Counted from the stretch's first letter, positions 33,847-43,163 are shown. The stretch: DNA of 64,000 nt from Streptomyces paradoxus (GCF_014202475.1 NZ_JACHGV010000002.1:1-64000); one strand, 5' to 3'. Numbers and translations: made by a program. The notes: generated from the sequence alone by a model not told the origin.

Positions 33847-34710
33847 TCAGGACGCCGCGCGTTCGCTGTGGCCTCGCTGTGAACCGTCCGGCCGGCCCTG
33901 GAGGCGGGCCGCGAGCTGTCTGATCTCGGGCAGGCGGGCGTGCAGGGCGGCGCCCGGGCAGCTGGTCATGTAGCCGTCGTTGTGGCCGGCGAGGGCGGGC
34001 AGTCTGGCGGTGGAGCCGGCCGCGTACCGGCTCAGGCCGTTGCTGGAGACCAGGCGGACGTCCGAGCGCGGGTCGGTGCCGGTCAGGCCCAGTTTCCAGG
34101 CGGACAGCGCGGCGATCGCACGGATCATGGGCCGCGGGACGGGCATGCCCTCGGTGAAGGTGCCGAGGGCGGCGATGCCCGCGGTGCGGTGGTTGAAGCC
34201 CTGGGTGTGGGCGCCGGTGACGGCGCGCTCCACGCCCCCGGCGCGGCCCTCGTAGATGGTGCCGCAGCGGTCGACGACGAAGTTGTAGCCGATGTCGTCC
34301 CAGTCGCGGGTCCCGGTCTGGCCGGTGTAGAGGTCCCGGATGATGCGGGGCGCGTCGGCGCAGTCGTAGCCGTTGGGCGAGTCGGTGTGGTGGACGAAGA
34401 CGGCGGCGACCCGGTCGTCGTAGCGCGGGCGGGGCTGCGGGCGGGCGGCGTCGCCCAGCCAGTGCGCTCGCGGTACGACGGGTGGGCGCGGGGCGCCGTA
34501 GGGCGTGGCTTCGGAGCGGGGCGGGGAGGCGCCGGAGCCGGTCTCGGCGGCGTTCTCGACGCCGTGGGCGCACAGGACCAGCGCCACGACGGCGGCGACG
34601 CCCGGCAGGCAGCCGAGCAGCACCCGGGCCGCGCGCGGCGGACCGGCTGCGCCGGGTGTCCCGTCGGCGGAGTGCCTGCGTGTGCCCCGCCGTCTTCGGA
34701 AGACACGCAT
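33847..34710 (-). CDS. Exported N-acetylmuramoyl-L-alanine amidase (PGRP type)
   Basis: This 287-residue protein has an Arg-rich N-terminus and a signal/anchor helix (VLLGCLPGVAAVVALVLCAHG, ~30-50), then an amidase_2/PGRP domain. Zinc ligands are visible as FVHHTDSPN near the start of the domain and AGHNDGYMTSCPG near its end; TIYEGRAGGVERAVTGAHTQGFN lies between. It should cleave the amide bond between muramic acid and the stem peptide outside the cell, in wall turnover or defence. ATG 34710 is preferred to 34779; GACAGT ends 6 nt before it, a leaderless-type context. Confidence 0.87.
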   Translation of the reverse strand: MRVFRRRRGTRRHSADGTPGAAGPPRAARVLLGCLPGVAAVVALVLCAHGVENAAETGSGASPPRSEATPYGAPRPPVVPRAHWLGDAARPQPRPRYDDRVAAVFVHHTDSPNGYDCADAPRIIRDLYTGQTGTRDWDDIGYNFVVDRCGTIYEGRAGGVERAVTGAHTQGFNHRTAGIAALGTFTEGMPVPRPMIRAIAALSAWKLGLTGTDPRSDVRLVSSNGLSRYAAGSTARLPALAGHNDGYMTSCPGAALHARLPEIRQLAARLQGRPDGSQRGHSERAAS

Positions 34711-34901
34711 GGTCCCACTGTCGGCCTGATCGGGTCCGTCCGCGATGTGTGATGTGCCACCCGGTGGAACCATCGTCACGGTCCGCGACGTTTTTCCGAG
34801 TGCACGCCCGCGTGGCCGATTCCGATCATCGCGTGCGCGTGTGACTGATCACCGGGCCCTCCCCCCGCGTATTAAGGGGTTCCGAGAGAAAGGCGGCGTG
34901 C

Positions 34902-36086
34902 GTGGACCTGCTCGACATCCTGCTGTTGCTGGTCGTACTGGCCTACGCGGCGTCCGGGTACCGGCGCGGGCTGGTGGCCGGCTGTGTGTCGCTGGCGGGC
35001 TTCGTGGGCGGTGCGGTCGTCGGCGTGTGGGTCCTGCCGTGGGTCATGGACCTGGTGGAGCCGGGCACGACGCGGGCGACGCTGACGGCGGTGTTCACGG
35101 TGCTGCTCCCGGCGGTGGTGGGGCACGAGCTGGCGGGGCGCCTCGCGCTGCGGCTGCGGCGGGAACTGGACCGGGGGCCGCTGCGGGTGGCGGACGGGAT
35201 CGGCGGAGCCGTGGCCAACGCGGTGGCCGTGCTGATCGTGGCGTGGGTGGCCGCGAGCGTCCTGGGCGCGTCCTCGTCGCCGCTGGTCACCTCGGCGATC
35301 CGGGACTCGCGGCTGCTCGGCGCCGTGCAGCGCACGATGCCGGACACGACCCCGGCCTGGTTCTCGGGGGCCACGTCCGCGCTGACGCAGGCGGGCTTCC
35401 CGCAGGTCTTCAACCCCTTCGAGAACGAGTCGACGGCCGAGGTCGCCAAGCCAACCGGCGACAGTGTCACCGCCGCCGCCACCGAGGCCGCCAAGTCGAG
35501 CACGGTGAAGGTCGAGGGCGTCGCGGGCACGCAGGGCCGCGAGGGCAGCGGATTCGTGTACTCCCGAGAGCACGTGATGACCAACGCCCATGTGGTGGCG
35601 GGCATCGACGAGCCGACCGTGCAGATCGGCGGGGCCGGGCGCACGTACGAGGCGCGGGTGGTGCTCTTCGACCCGCAGAAGGACGTGGCCGTGCTGTACG
35701 TGCCGGGTCTGAAGGCCCCCGTGCTGCGGTTCGACGACGACGCCGAGCGGGGCGACTCGGCGGTGGTCGCGGGCTATCCGGAGGACGGCGACCTGAACCT
35801 CCAGGCGGCGACGGTCGCGAACCGGGTGCGGGCGACGGGCCAGAACATCTACAACGACGGGACTGCCACCCGGGAGATCTACTCGATCCGCTCCACGGTC
35901 CGCCCGGGCAACTCCGGCGGTCCGCTGCTCACCACGGACGGCCGGGTGTTCGGCGTGGTCTTCGCCCGCTCCACCACGGACGCCGAGACGGGCTACGTGC
36001 TGACGGCGGACGAGGTCGCCTCGGACGCGCGCGAGGCCGCGGACGCGACGGCGCCGGTGGACACGGGCGAGCTGGCCTCGTCGTAG
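34902..36086 (+). CDS. MarP-like membrane serine protease
   Basis: The 394-residue protein has four N-terminal membrane helices of the colicin V production type (LLDILLLLVVLAYAASGYRRG) and an outer trypsin-like domain with a complete triad: His230 in TNAHVV, Asp261 in DPQKDVAVL and Ser338 in PGNSGGPL. This is the arrangement of mycobacterial MarP, which protects against acid and acts on cell-wall hydrolase precursors. GTG 34902 begins MDLLDILLL. It lies beside a peptidoglycan amidase on the other strand, a possible substrate by analogy with MarP-RipA. The last 94 bases overlap the convergent GNAT gene. Confidence 0.92.
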   Translation: MDLLDILLLLVVLAYAASGYRRGLVAGCVSLAGFVGGAVVGVWVLPWVMDLVEPGTTRATLTAVFTVLLPAVVGHELAGRLALRLRRELDRGPLRVADGIGGAVANAVAVLIVAWVAASVLGASSSPLVTSAIRDSRLLGAVQRTMPDTTPAWFSGATSALTQAGFPQVFNPFENESTAEVAKPTGDSVTAAATEAAKSSTVKVEGVAGTQGREGSGFVYSREHVMTNAHVVAGIDEPTVQIGGAGRTYEARVVLFDPQKDVAVLYVPGLKAPVLRFDDDAERGDSAVVAGYPEDGDLNLQAATVANRVRATGQNIYNDGTATREIYSIRSTVRPGNSGGPLLTTDGRVFGVVFARSTTDAETGYVLTADEVASDAREAADATAPVDTGELASS

Positions 36087-36589
36087 CTCCGGCTCAGGAA
36101 GCGCCCCATGAACACGTCGTCGACGTACGCCCCGTCGAGCAGGAACTCCTCGGGCAGGACGCCCTCGACCACGAACCCCTCGGCCTCGTAGAGCGCCCGG
36201 GCCGGGGTGTTGTGCCCGAGGACCCGCAGGGTGACGCGGCGGGCGCCGCGCTCGCGGGACGCGTCGAGGGCGGCCCGGACCAGCGCCCGCCCGACCCCCC
36301 GGCCGCGCGCCTCCTCGGCGACGGCGAGGCCCTGGATCTGGCGGACGTGCCGGTTCGAGTCGAGCGGAGTGGGGAAACCGAGGTGGACGTAGCCCGCGAG
36401 ACGGCCGTCGAGCTCGGCGACGAGGCAGTCCTCGGGGGTGTGCCGCTCGCTGAAGAAGGGAGCGTAGGGCGGCTGGGGCCGGGGCATCACCGCGTGCAGG
36501 TGCGACCAGGTGAGCCGGTCGAGCAGGGCCAGCTCGCCCTCGTCGTCGGGCCGGGCGGTGCGGATGCGCGGGGCGGGGAGCTCGGGCAT
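35993..36589 (-). CDS. GNAT-family N-acetyltransferase
   Basis: The 198-residue protein carries the acetyl-CoA-binding core: IQGLAVAEEARGRGVGRALVRAAL and HNTPARALYEAEGFVVEG. The acceptor substrate cannot be told. The start is placed at ATG 36589 rather than GTG 36598 because TAGGGT on the minus strand, ending 7 nt before 36589, covers the GTG and looks like the -10 of a leaderless mRNA. The C-terminal ~30 residues are Ser/Ala rich and are encoded in the overlap with the protease gene. Confidence 0.88.
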   Translation of the reverse strand: MPELPAPRIRTARPDDEGELALLDRLTWSHLHAVMPRPQPPYAPFFSERHTPEDCLVAELDGRLAGYVHLGFPTPLDSNRHVRQIQGLAVAEEARGRGVGRALVRAALDASRERGARRVTLRVLGHNTPARALYEAEGFVVEGVLPEEFLLDGAYVDDVFMGRFLSRSYDEASSPVSTGAVASAASRASEATSSAVST

Positions 36590-36660
36590 GGGCGTCACCC
36601 TACGGGGAGCGGATCAAGGCCTTGCAGGGGTTTTACGGAGTCGCGCGGCAGGATGGGTTC

Positions 36661-37563
36661 ATGGAACGTTCAAGAATCGCGGTGGCGGGTGCGTCCGGTC
36701 TCATCGGCGGTGCCCTGGTGCGGTCCCTGACCGCCGACGGGCACGAGGTGCGCCGCCTGGTGCGCGGCACGCCCCGGGCGGCCGGAGAGATCCGCTGGGA
36801 CCCCGAGGCCGGGCGGGTGGACGCGGCCGGGCTCGCCGGGTGCCACGCGGTGGTCAACCTGGCGGGCGCCGGCGTCGGCGCCCGGCGTTGGACGGACGCC
36901 TACAAGCAGCGGATCCGTGACAGCCGCGTGAAGGGCACGGCGGCCCTCGCCGGGGCGGTGGCCTCGCTGGACGCGGAGGAACGGCCGCGGGTGTTCGTCA
37001 ACGGCAGCGCCATCGGCTACTACGGCGAGACCGGTGAGCGGACGGCCGACGAGAGCACGCCCGCGGGAGAGGGCTTCCTGCCCGCGCTGTGCGTGGAGTG
37101 GGAGGGGGCCACCGCGCCGGCGCAAGAGGCCGGTGTGCGTACGGTGTTCACCAGGACCGGTCTGGTCGTCTCCCGCGAGGGCGGCGCCTGGGGCCGGCTG
37201 TTCCCGCTGTTCCGGGCGGGCGCCGGCGGGCGGATGGGTGACGGGAGGCAGTACTGGTCGTTCGTCGCGCTGCACGACGAGGTCGCCGCGATCCGGCATC
37301 TGATCGACACCGACGGTCTGTCCGGGCCCTTCAACGTGACCGCCCCGAACCCCGTGACGAACCGTGAGATCACGGCGGCGATGGGACGGGTGCTGCACCG
37401 CCCGACGCTGTTCCCGGTGCCCGCGGCCGTCCTGCGGACGGTGCTCGGCGAGATGGCCGGGGACGTCCTCGGCAGCGCCCGGGTGCTGCCGACGCGACTG
37501 CTGGAGTCGGGATTCCGGTTCGCCTTCCCGGAGATCGAGGGAGCGATCCGGGCGGCGTTGTGA
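36661..37563 (+). CDS. TIGR01777-family NAD-dependent epimerase
   Basis: This 300-residue SDR-like protein has the Rossmann motif VAGASGLIGGALV, followed by VVNLAGAGVGARRWTD, NGSAIGYYGETGE and FNVTAPNPVTNREITAAMGR. These are typical of the YfcH/SulA-like TIGR01777 family, whose substrate is unknown. ATG 36661 lacks a Shine-Dalgarno; CAGGAT ends 6 nt upstream, so a leaderless mRNA is likely. It is divergent from the GNAT gene with only 71 bp between starts. Confidence 0.9.
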   Translation: MERSRIAVAGASGLIGGALVRSLTADGHEVRRLVRGTPRAAGEIRWDPEAGRVDAAGLAGCHAVVNLAGAGVGARRWTDAYKQRIRDSRVKGTAALAGAVASLDAEERPRVFVNGSAIGYYGETGERTADESTPAGEGFLPALCVEWEGATAPAQEAGVRTVFTRTGLVVSREGGAWGRLFPLFRAGAGGRMGDGRQYWSFVALHDEVAAIRHLIDTDGLSGPFNVTAPNPVTNREITAAMGRVLHRPTLFPVPAAVLRTVLGEMAGDVLGSARVLPTRLLESGFRFAFPEIEGAIRAAL

Positions 37564-37846
37564 CGGCTCCCCGGCCTGCCGGGCCGGACCCCGGCGGCGC
37601 GGACCGGCCGTCTGTCCGGGAACCGACCGGCCGTTCCGAGACAGCTCGTTCGTGCCGCACTCCAGCCTCCTGCGACCACTTCATGCCCACAAGGTGTCCG
37701 TATGCGACCGCCGTGCGACCGTGCCCTGCCGATGCGCGACTCCCGCTGACCGATCACGGTCCTACCCTCGACCAGAACTCGCGTATCCCTGCGGCCTGTT
37801 GAGGGCATGACGTCTCCAGCGCCCGCGCAACCTCGAGGAGGGGCAC

Positions 37847-39253
37847 GTGCTTGAGCCCGCGTACCAGGCGGACGTGGTCGTCGTGGGGGCCGGGGTCGCC
37901 GGACTCTCGGCCGCGCACCGGCTGACCAGCGCAGGAGTGACGACCATGGTCCTGGAGGCCGCCCACGGGGTCGGCGGCCGCATGGCGACGGAGAAGGTCG
38001 ACGGCTTCCGGCTCGACCGGATCGGCCAGTTGCTGTCCACGGCGTATCCGGAACTACGGCTGACACCCGGTCTGGACGGGCTGGTGCTGCGGCCCTTCGC
38101 ATCCGGTGTCCTGCTGCACGGCGACGGACGCCATCATCGCGCCGGCGTCCAGCCGGGCGCGGGGGGCGCACGGGGCGCACTGCACGCGGTACGCGCGCTG
38201 GCGAGTGCTCCCCGGCCGCCGTCCGCACCGAGGCCGCCCAGGAGGCCGGTGGCCGTGCCCGGCCGGCAGGTCTCCGTCCCCCGGAGCCGGCCCGGCGCCC
38301 CGCTCGGCACGGCCGTGGACCAGGCCCGGCTGGGTGCCGCCCTGTCCCGGCTGGCGGGAACACCGGCCGAACGGCTGCTGTCCCGACCCGAGTTGCCCGC
38401 CGTTGAGGCCCTGGCGGCGCGCGGGCTGCCCGCCCGTACGATCGACGGTTTCCTGCGTCCGCTGCTCGCCGCGCTGCTGTGCGACCCGGGTCTGACGACG
38501 TCCAGCCGGTGCGCGGACCTCGCGCTGCGCGCCTTCGCCCGAGGCCGGCTGTGTCTGCCGGAGGGCGGCGCCGACGCCCTGCCGGAACTGCTGGCGCGCA
38601 CGCTGCCGCCGGGCACGGTGCACACCGGCGTTCGCGTCACCTCCGTGTCGACGACCTCGGTGACCACCGCGGAGCACGGTGAGATCCGGTGCCGGGCGGT
38701 CCTGGTGGCGACCGGCGCGCGGGCCGCCGCCGAGCTGCTGCCCGGGTTGCGGGTGCCGGACTTCCACCCGGTGACGGTGGTGCACCACACGACCGACGAG
38801 CCGCCGGGGACGGGGGCGTCGCTGCTGCTCGACGCGGATCTGGGCGGGCCGGTCGCGCACACGGCGGTGGTCAGTCTCGTCGATCCGACCCGGGCGCCGG
38901 CCGGGCGGGCGCTGGTGTCGTCGACCGTGCTGGGGCGGCCGCCGGGCGATGTCGACACGGCGGTGCGGATGCATCTGGCGCGGCTGTACGGGGTGCCGAC
39001 CGCGCGCTGGGAGACGCTGGCCGTGCATCACACGGCAGAGGCCGTGCCCGCGATGCGGCCGCCGCATGATCTGCGGCGGCCGGTGCGGCTGCTTGCGGGT
39101 CTGTACGTGTGTGGGGATCACCGGGACACCAGTACCGTTCAGGGCGCTTTGCACTCTGGGCATCGGGTGTCCGCGGCGATCCTGGCGGACTTGGGGGCGG
39201 GGCGGTCGATGCATGTCGCCGAGCCCGTGCCGACTGTACCCAGGGCCGCGTAG
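37847..39253 (+). CDS. FAD-dependent amine oxidase-like protein
   Basis: The 468-residue protein opens with the dinucleotide-binding VVVVGAGVAGLSAAHRL and EAAHGVGGRMATEKVDGF, typical of the NAD(P)-binding flavin monooxygenase/amine oxidase fold. Near the C-terminus is GLYVCGDHRDTSTVQGALHSGH, the second FAD contact. Residues ~95-150 are unusually rich in Pro, Arg and Ala and look like a disordered insert. GTG 37847 has GAGGAGGGG 3-11 nt upstream. A carotenoid or protoporphyrinogen oxidase-like role is possible; the substrate is unknown. It is followed by a dispersed repeat. Confidence 0.85.
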   Translation: MLEPAYQADVVVVGAGVAGLSAAHRLTSAGVTTMVLEAAHGVGGRMATEKVDGFRLDRIGQLLSTAYPELRLTPGLDGLVLRPFASGVLLHGDGRHHRAGVQPGAGGARGALHAVRALASAPRPPSAPRPPRRPVAVPGRQVSVPRSRPGAPLGTAVDQARLGAALSRLAGTPAERLLSRPELPAVEALAARGLPARTIDGFLRPLLAALLCDPGLTTSSRCADLALRAFARGRLCLPEGGADALPELLARTLPPGTVHTGVRVTSVSTTSVTTAEHGEIRCRAVLVATGARAAAELLPGLRVPDFHPVTVVHHTTDEPPGTGASLLLDADLGGPVAHTAVVSLVDPTRAPAGRALVSSTVLGRPPGDVDTAVRMHLARLYGVPTARWETLAVHHTAEAVPAMRPPHDLRRPVRLLAGLYVCGDHRDTSTVQGALHSGHRVSAAILADLGAGRSMHVAEPVPTVPRAA

Positions 39254-39280
39254 GTGCTCTTTCGGGTGCGGGTGCGCTGT

Positions 39281-39311
39281 GGCTTGTCGCGCAGTTCCCC
39301 GCGCCCCTCAG
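39281..39311. repeat. Dispersed repeat, copy 3
   Basis: GGCTTGTCGCGCAGTTCCCC continuing to GCGCCCCTCAG matches the copies at 24645 and 54531. It sits in the 62 bp between the stop codons of two convergent genes. Confidence 0.82.
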
Positions 39312-39315
39312 AACC

Positions 39316-40794
39316 TCACCCCAAAGCCGCTACCTTGTCGCGGTACGTCCGCACCGGAGCCGCGTCCTTGTACGGCTCCAGTCTCCGTTCGAAGTCCCTC
39401 ACGTACTCCACCGCCCGCACCGAGCGCATCTCCGCCGCCTGGCCAGCGGCCTCCGCGGCGAGCTGGCAGGCCTGGTCGAGTTCGCCGAGGCCGAGGCGGG
39501 CGGTGGCGAGGACCACGCGGCAGAAGAGGCGGCTGCGGGCGTAGGAGGGGGCCCGCAGCTGGAGTGAGCGTTCCGCGTGCTGGGCGGCGGCGCGGAACTG
39601 CTGCAGGTCGCGGTGGCAGTGGCCGAACTCGTCGGCGAGCTGGGCCTCGTCGAAGAACTTCGCCCAGTGCGGGACGTCGTCCCCGGGCCGGGCCGTCTCC
39701 AGCGCGCGTTCGGCGCGGACCAGGGCCGCGGTGCAGGCCCGGACCTCGCCGAGCACCCCGTGCCCGCGCGCCTCGGAGGCGTGCAGCAGGGCCTGGACGA
39801 CGGGCGGTCCCGAGGTGCCGGCGCCCTGCTGCGCCACCCGGGCGAGCTGGACGGCCTCCCGCCCGTGCCCGAGGTAGACGGCCTGACGGCTCATGGTGAC
39901 GAGCACGTACGCCCCGTACGTCCGGTCCCCGGCCGCCTGGGCGAGCCGCAGTGCCTGCACGAAGTAGCGCTGGGCGAGTCCGTGCGCGGCGATGTCGTAC
40001 GACGTCCAGCCCGCGAGCCGGGTCAGGTCGGCGGCCGCCGCGAACAGCCGGCGGCCGGTCTGCTCGCCGTAGGTGCCGCGCAGCATGGGCTCGCACTCGT
40101 GCTCCAGGTAGCGCACGAGGGCCTGGCGGGCGTGACCGCCGCCGTAGGCGTCGTCGAGGGTGCGGAACAGCTCGCCGACCGAGCGCAGGGCGGCGATGTC
40201 GCCGGCGGTGACCTTCTGGCCGGGTCCGCGTTCGGCCTGGCCGCGCTGGCGGGGCAGGGACGGCACGCCCAGCTCGGTCGCGGCCGTGGGGCGCGGGGCC
40301 GGGCGGCCCTGGACCGGGATGCGGGCGGCGGCCGGCTCGCCCCGGGCGACCCTCTCGTCGGCCCGGCCGATCAGCCAGTCGCGGCTGGGCACCACGAGCC
40401 CCGCCGGCGTGAAGGCGATCTTGCGGAGCTCGGCGTGGCTGCCGGAGTCCTTGCGCCACAGCCCGCTGACGATGTCGACGGCCTCCTCGGGGGTGGCGGC
40501 GAACTCCAGCCCCGCGTAGACCGGGGCGCAGGCGTCCAGGCCGAGGTCCTGGGCGGTGAGGCGGCGGCCGAGGCGCCGGGTGAAGACCTCGGCGATCAGG
40601 GCGGGCGTGGTGCCCCTGGGCTGCTGACCGCGCAGCCACCGGGTGACGGAGGTCTTGTCGTATCTCAGATCAAGCCCGTGTTCGAGACCGAGCTGGTCCA
40701 CGCGACGGGCGAGTCCCGCGTTGGAGAACCCCGCTTCTGCGATGAGCGCGGCGAGCTGTCGGTTGGGGGTGCGCTGCGCGGGTCGTTCCGTCAT
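39316..40794 (-). CDS. NsdA-like helix-turn-helix regulator with TPR-like repeats
   Basis: This 492-residue protein starts MTERPAQRTPNRQLAALIAE with a helix-turn-helix in residues ~10-70 (GFSNAGLARRVDQLG ... DKTSVTRWLRGQQP). The C-terminal half is helical with TPR-like repeats (ARQALVRYLEHECEPML, GDRTYGAYVLVTMSRQAVYL). The architecture matches NsdA, a negative regulator of sporulation and antibiotic production in S. coelicolor, and its paralogues. ATG 40794 is preferred to the longer 40923 start because the family begins there. It is divergent from lipB. Confidence 0.82.
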   Translation of the reverse strand: MTERPAQRTPNRQLAALIAEAGFSNAGLARRVDQLGLEHGLDLRYDKTSVTRWLRGQQPRGTTPALIAEVFTRRLGRRLTAQDLGLDACAPVYAGLEFAATPEEAVDIVSGLWRKDSGSHAELRKIAFTPAGLVVPSRDWLIGRADERVARGEPAAARIPVQGRPAPRPTAATELGVPSLPRQRGQAERGPGQKVTAGDIAALRSVGELFRTLDDAYGGGHARQALVRYLEHECEPMLRGTYGEQTGRRLFAAAADLTRLAGWTSYDIAAHGLAQRYFVQALRLAQAAGDRTYGAYVLVTMSRQAVYLGHGREAVQLARVAQQGAGTSGPPVVQALLHASEARGHGVLGEVRACTAALVRAERALETARPGDDVPHWAKFFDEAQLADEFGHCHRDLQQFRAAAQHAERSLQLRAPSYARSRLFCRVVLATARLGLGELDQACQLAAEAAGQAAEMRSVRAVEYVRDFERRLEPYKDAAPVRTYRDKVAALG

Positions 40795-40952
40795 GGTGCG
40801 GTGCGGTCTCCTGCCTTCCGGTGTTGGTGATGTGCCGGATTGCCTGTGAGCAGGCCTTTTGGCTTGCTGGACGGCGCGAATGTAGCGGAGAGTAAGCACC
40901 CCATCACACATTTTCCCGGACATTCATCCGATCGTGTGAGGATTGGCCCCGG

Positions 40953-40981
40953 GACTGACGTGTCCGGGCCGGACGTACAGT
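40953..40981 (+). promoter_or_regulatory. lipB promoter with spacer palindrome
   Basis: GACTGA (40953-40958) and TACAGT (40976-40981) are 17 nt apart. GTCCGG-G-CCGGAC (40962-40974) is a perfect palindrome in the spacer, a typical repressor position. The -10 is the same as in the aceE promoter. This is inference from position. Confidence 0.45.
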
Positions 40982-41032
40982 GGCTTGGGCGCGCTACGTG
41001 CCTGATACACCCGTCCGAGGGAGGCGCTTGCC

Positions 41033-41833
41033 GTGAGTGAGTTGCGGTTCGTCCGCATGGGGTTCGGTGACGAGGCCGTCGAGTACCAGGAGGCGTGGGA
41101 CGAGCAGCGCCGGGTGCACGCGGCGCGCTTCGCCGACGAGATCCCCGACACCGTGCTGCTCCTGGAGCACCCTCCGGTCTATACGGCCGGACGGCGCACG
41201 GCGGACAACGAGCGGCCCCTCGACGGCACGCCCGTCATCGACGTCGACCGGGGCGGCAAGATCACCTGGCACGGCCCCGGCCAGCTGGTGGGCTACCCGA
41301 TCCAGAAGCTCCCGCGCCCGGTGGACGTCGTGGCGCACGTACGCCGCCTGGAAGAGGCCCTGATCCGCGTCTGCGCGGAGTTCGGCCTGGAGACCAGCCG
41401 GGTCGAGGGCCGCAGCGGCGTGTGGATCCTGGGCGACCCCGTCGAGGAGCGCCCCGCGCCCGGCGGACTGTCGCTGGACTTCGACCCCCGGCTGCACGAC
41501 GAGGAGTTCGACCCGCGGATGAACGGCCCGGAGTACGCGCCGTCCAACGCGGGCCAGCGCCGGGAGGACCGCAAGATCGCCGCGATCGGCATCCGCGTGG
41601 CCAAGGGCGTCACCATGCACGGTTTCGCGCTCAACGTGAACCCCGACAACAAGTGGTTCGACCGGATCATCCCGTGCGGCATCCGGGACGCGGGCGTGGC
41701 CTCGCTGGCCGGCGAGCTCGGCCGGGACGTGACGATCGAGGAGGTCCTGCCGGTGGTGGAGCGCCACCTGCGGGAGGTCCTGGAGCACGCGGAGCTGAAG
41801 CCGCGGGAGATCGAGAAGACCCCGGCGGCATAA
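41033..41833 (+). CDS. lipB: Octanoyltransferase LipB
   Basis: LipB moves octanoate from acyl carrier protein to apo-lipoyl domains, the first step of protein lipoylation. The 266-residue protein contains [17 protein letters not shown], the family signature. Lys is in [21 protein letters not shown] and the catalytic Cys in [18 protein letters not shown] 41033 has GGGAGG 8 nt upstream. lipA follows 102 bp later; together they supply lipoate to the E2 protein encoded at 26330. Confidence 0.96.
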   Translation: MSELRFVRMGFGDEAVEYQEAWDEQRRVHAARFADEIPDTVLLLEHPPVYTAGRRTADNERPLDGTPVIDVDRGGKITWHGPGQLVGYPIQKLPRPVDVVAHVRRLEEALIRVCAEFGLETSRVEGRSGVWILGDPVEERPAPGGLSLDFDPRLHDEEFDPRMNGPEYAPSNAGQRREDRKIAAIGIRVAKGVTMHGFALNVNPDNKWFDRIIPCGIRDAGVASLAGELGRDVTIEEVLPVVERHLREVLEHAELKPREIEKTPAA

Positions 41834-41935
41834 ATCGGCCCGCGCGGGAGCTGGAGGGGATAGCGCCCCGCAGGCTTTCAAATCAACGGGCGTACCCTTG
41901 AGGACGCCGAAGAATCAATCGCTAGGGAGCCGGTC

Positions 41936-42901
41936 GTGTCCGCAGTCGCACCCGACGGACGCAAGATGCTGCGCCTGGAGGTCCGCAACAGCCAGACCCC
42001 CATCGAGCGCAAGCCCGAGTGGATCAAGACCCGGGCGAAAATGGGTCCCGAGTACACCGCGATGCAGAAGCTCGTGAAGAGCGAGGGCCTGCACACGGTC
42101 TGCCAGGAAGCCGGCTGCCCGAACATCTACGAGTGCTGGGAGGACCGCGAGGCGACCTTCCTGATCGGCGGCGACCAGTGCACGCGGCGCTGCGACTTCT
42201 GCCAGATCGACACCGGCAAGCCCGAGGCGCTCGACCGTGACGAGCCCCGCCGGGTCGGCGAGTCCGTGGTCACGATGGACCTGAACTACGCCACCATCAC
42301 CGGCGTCGCCCGCGACGACCTGGAGGACGGCGGCGCCTGGCTGTACGCAGAGACCGTGCGCCAGATCCACCAGCAGACCGCCGGACGCGAGGCCGGCCGC
42401 ACCAAGGTCGAGCTGCTGGCCCCGGACTTCAACGCGGTCCCGGAGCAGCTGGAAGAGGTCTTCTCCTCCCGGCCCGAGGTCTTCGCGCACAACGTCGAGA
42501 CGGTCCCGCGGATCTTCAAGCGCATCCGCCCCGGCTTCCGCTACGAGCGTTCGCTGAAGGTCATCACCGAGGCGCGTGACTACGGCCTGGTCACCAAGTC
42601 GAACCTCATCCTCGGCATGGGCGAGACCCGCGAGGAGGTCAGCGACGCGCTGAAGCAGCTGCACGAGGCGGGCTGCGAGCTGGTCACCATCACGCAGTAC
42701 CTGCGTCCCTCGGTGCGCCACCACCCCGTCGAGCGCTGGGTGAAGCCGCACGAGTTCGTGGAGCTGAAGGAGGAGGCCGAGCAGATCGGCTTCTCCGGCG
42801 TGATGTCCGGGCCGCTGGTGCGCTCCTCGTACCGCGCCGGACGGCTGTACCAGATGGCCGTCGAGAAGCGGGACGGGTACATCGCGGCGCAGGCCGTCTG
42901 A
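41936..42901 (+). CDS. lipA: Lipoyl synthase LipA
   Basis: LipA inserts two sulfurs into octanoyl-lysine by radical SAM chemistry. The 321-residue protein has the auxiliary cluster cysteines in [14 protein letters not shown], the radical SAM CxxxCxxC in [11 protein letters not shown], and the C-terminal RSSYRAG whose Ser ligates the auxiliary cluster. GTG 41936 has GGGAG about 7 nt upstream. It acts on the E2 lipoyl domains (and glycine cleavage H protein), directly after LipB. Confidence 0.97.
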   Translation: MSAVAPDGRKMLRLEVRNSQTPIERKPEWIKTRAKMGPEYTAMQKLVKSEGLHTVCQEAGCPNIYECWEDREATFLIGGDQCTRRCDFCQIDTGKPEALDRDEPRRVGESVVTMDLNYATITGVARDDLEDGGAWLYAETVRQIHQQTAGREAGRTKVELLAPDFNAVPEQLEEVFSSRPEVFAHNVETVPRIFKRIRPGFRYERSLKVITEARDYGLVTKSNLILGMGETREEVSDALKQLHEAGCELVTITQYLRPSVRHHPVERWVKPHEFVELKEEAEQIGFSGVMSGPLVRSSYRAGRLYQMAVEKRDGYIAAQAV

Positions 42902-42986
42902 CGCATCGTCACCATCCCTGCCCACCACAGGCGGGACAAGCGTGTGAATTCGCGCACAAGAGACTACTCGCCGGTAGTGACCGATT

Positions 42987-43039
42987 CGACGCGGTCCTGA
43001 CCGTCCTCGCAGATGAGGGCACATGTCAGGACCGCGTCG
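42987..43039. terminator. Large hairpin after lipA
   Basis: CGACGCGGTCCTGAC (42987-43001) and its exact complement (43025-43039) make a 15-bp stem. The 23-nt loop itself contains a CCTC/GAGG inner stem. It starts 86 bp after the lipA stop and about 125 bp before the next gene, just upstream of a GlnR-type box. It may terminate lipA or shape a leader. Confidence 0.55.
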
Positions 43040-43075
43040 GCGTTCCACCCCTCCCCGCCAGGGCTTCATGGGTGT

Positions 43076-43113
43076 TTGACCGGCCGGTCACGCCCTGGTA
43101 ACACCAATCAGTG
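43076..43113 (+). promoter_or_regulatory. Candidate GlnR box ahead of 67-residue gene
   Basis: TTGAC (43076), GTCAC (43087) and GTAAC (43098) recur at an exact 11-bp period, fitting the gTnAC-n6-GaAAC repeat of GlnR sites; a fourth position (43109) is poor. From memory, the S. coelicolor counterpart (SCO2195) was reported as a GlnR target. It ends about 50 bp before the start codon. Confidence 0.6.
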
Positions 43114-43163
43114 ACGCTGAACTCACAGCACGTACACCCGCCACCCGAGGGGGGACCTCACCC

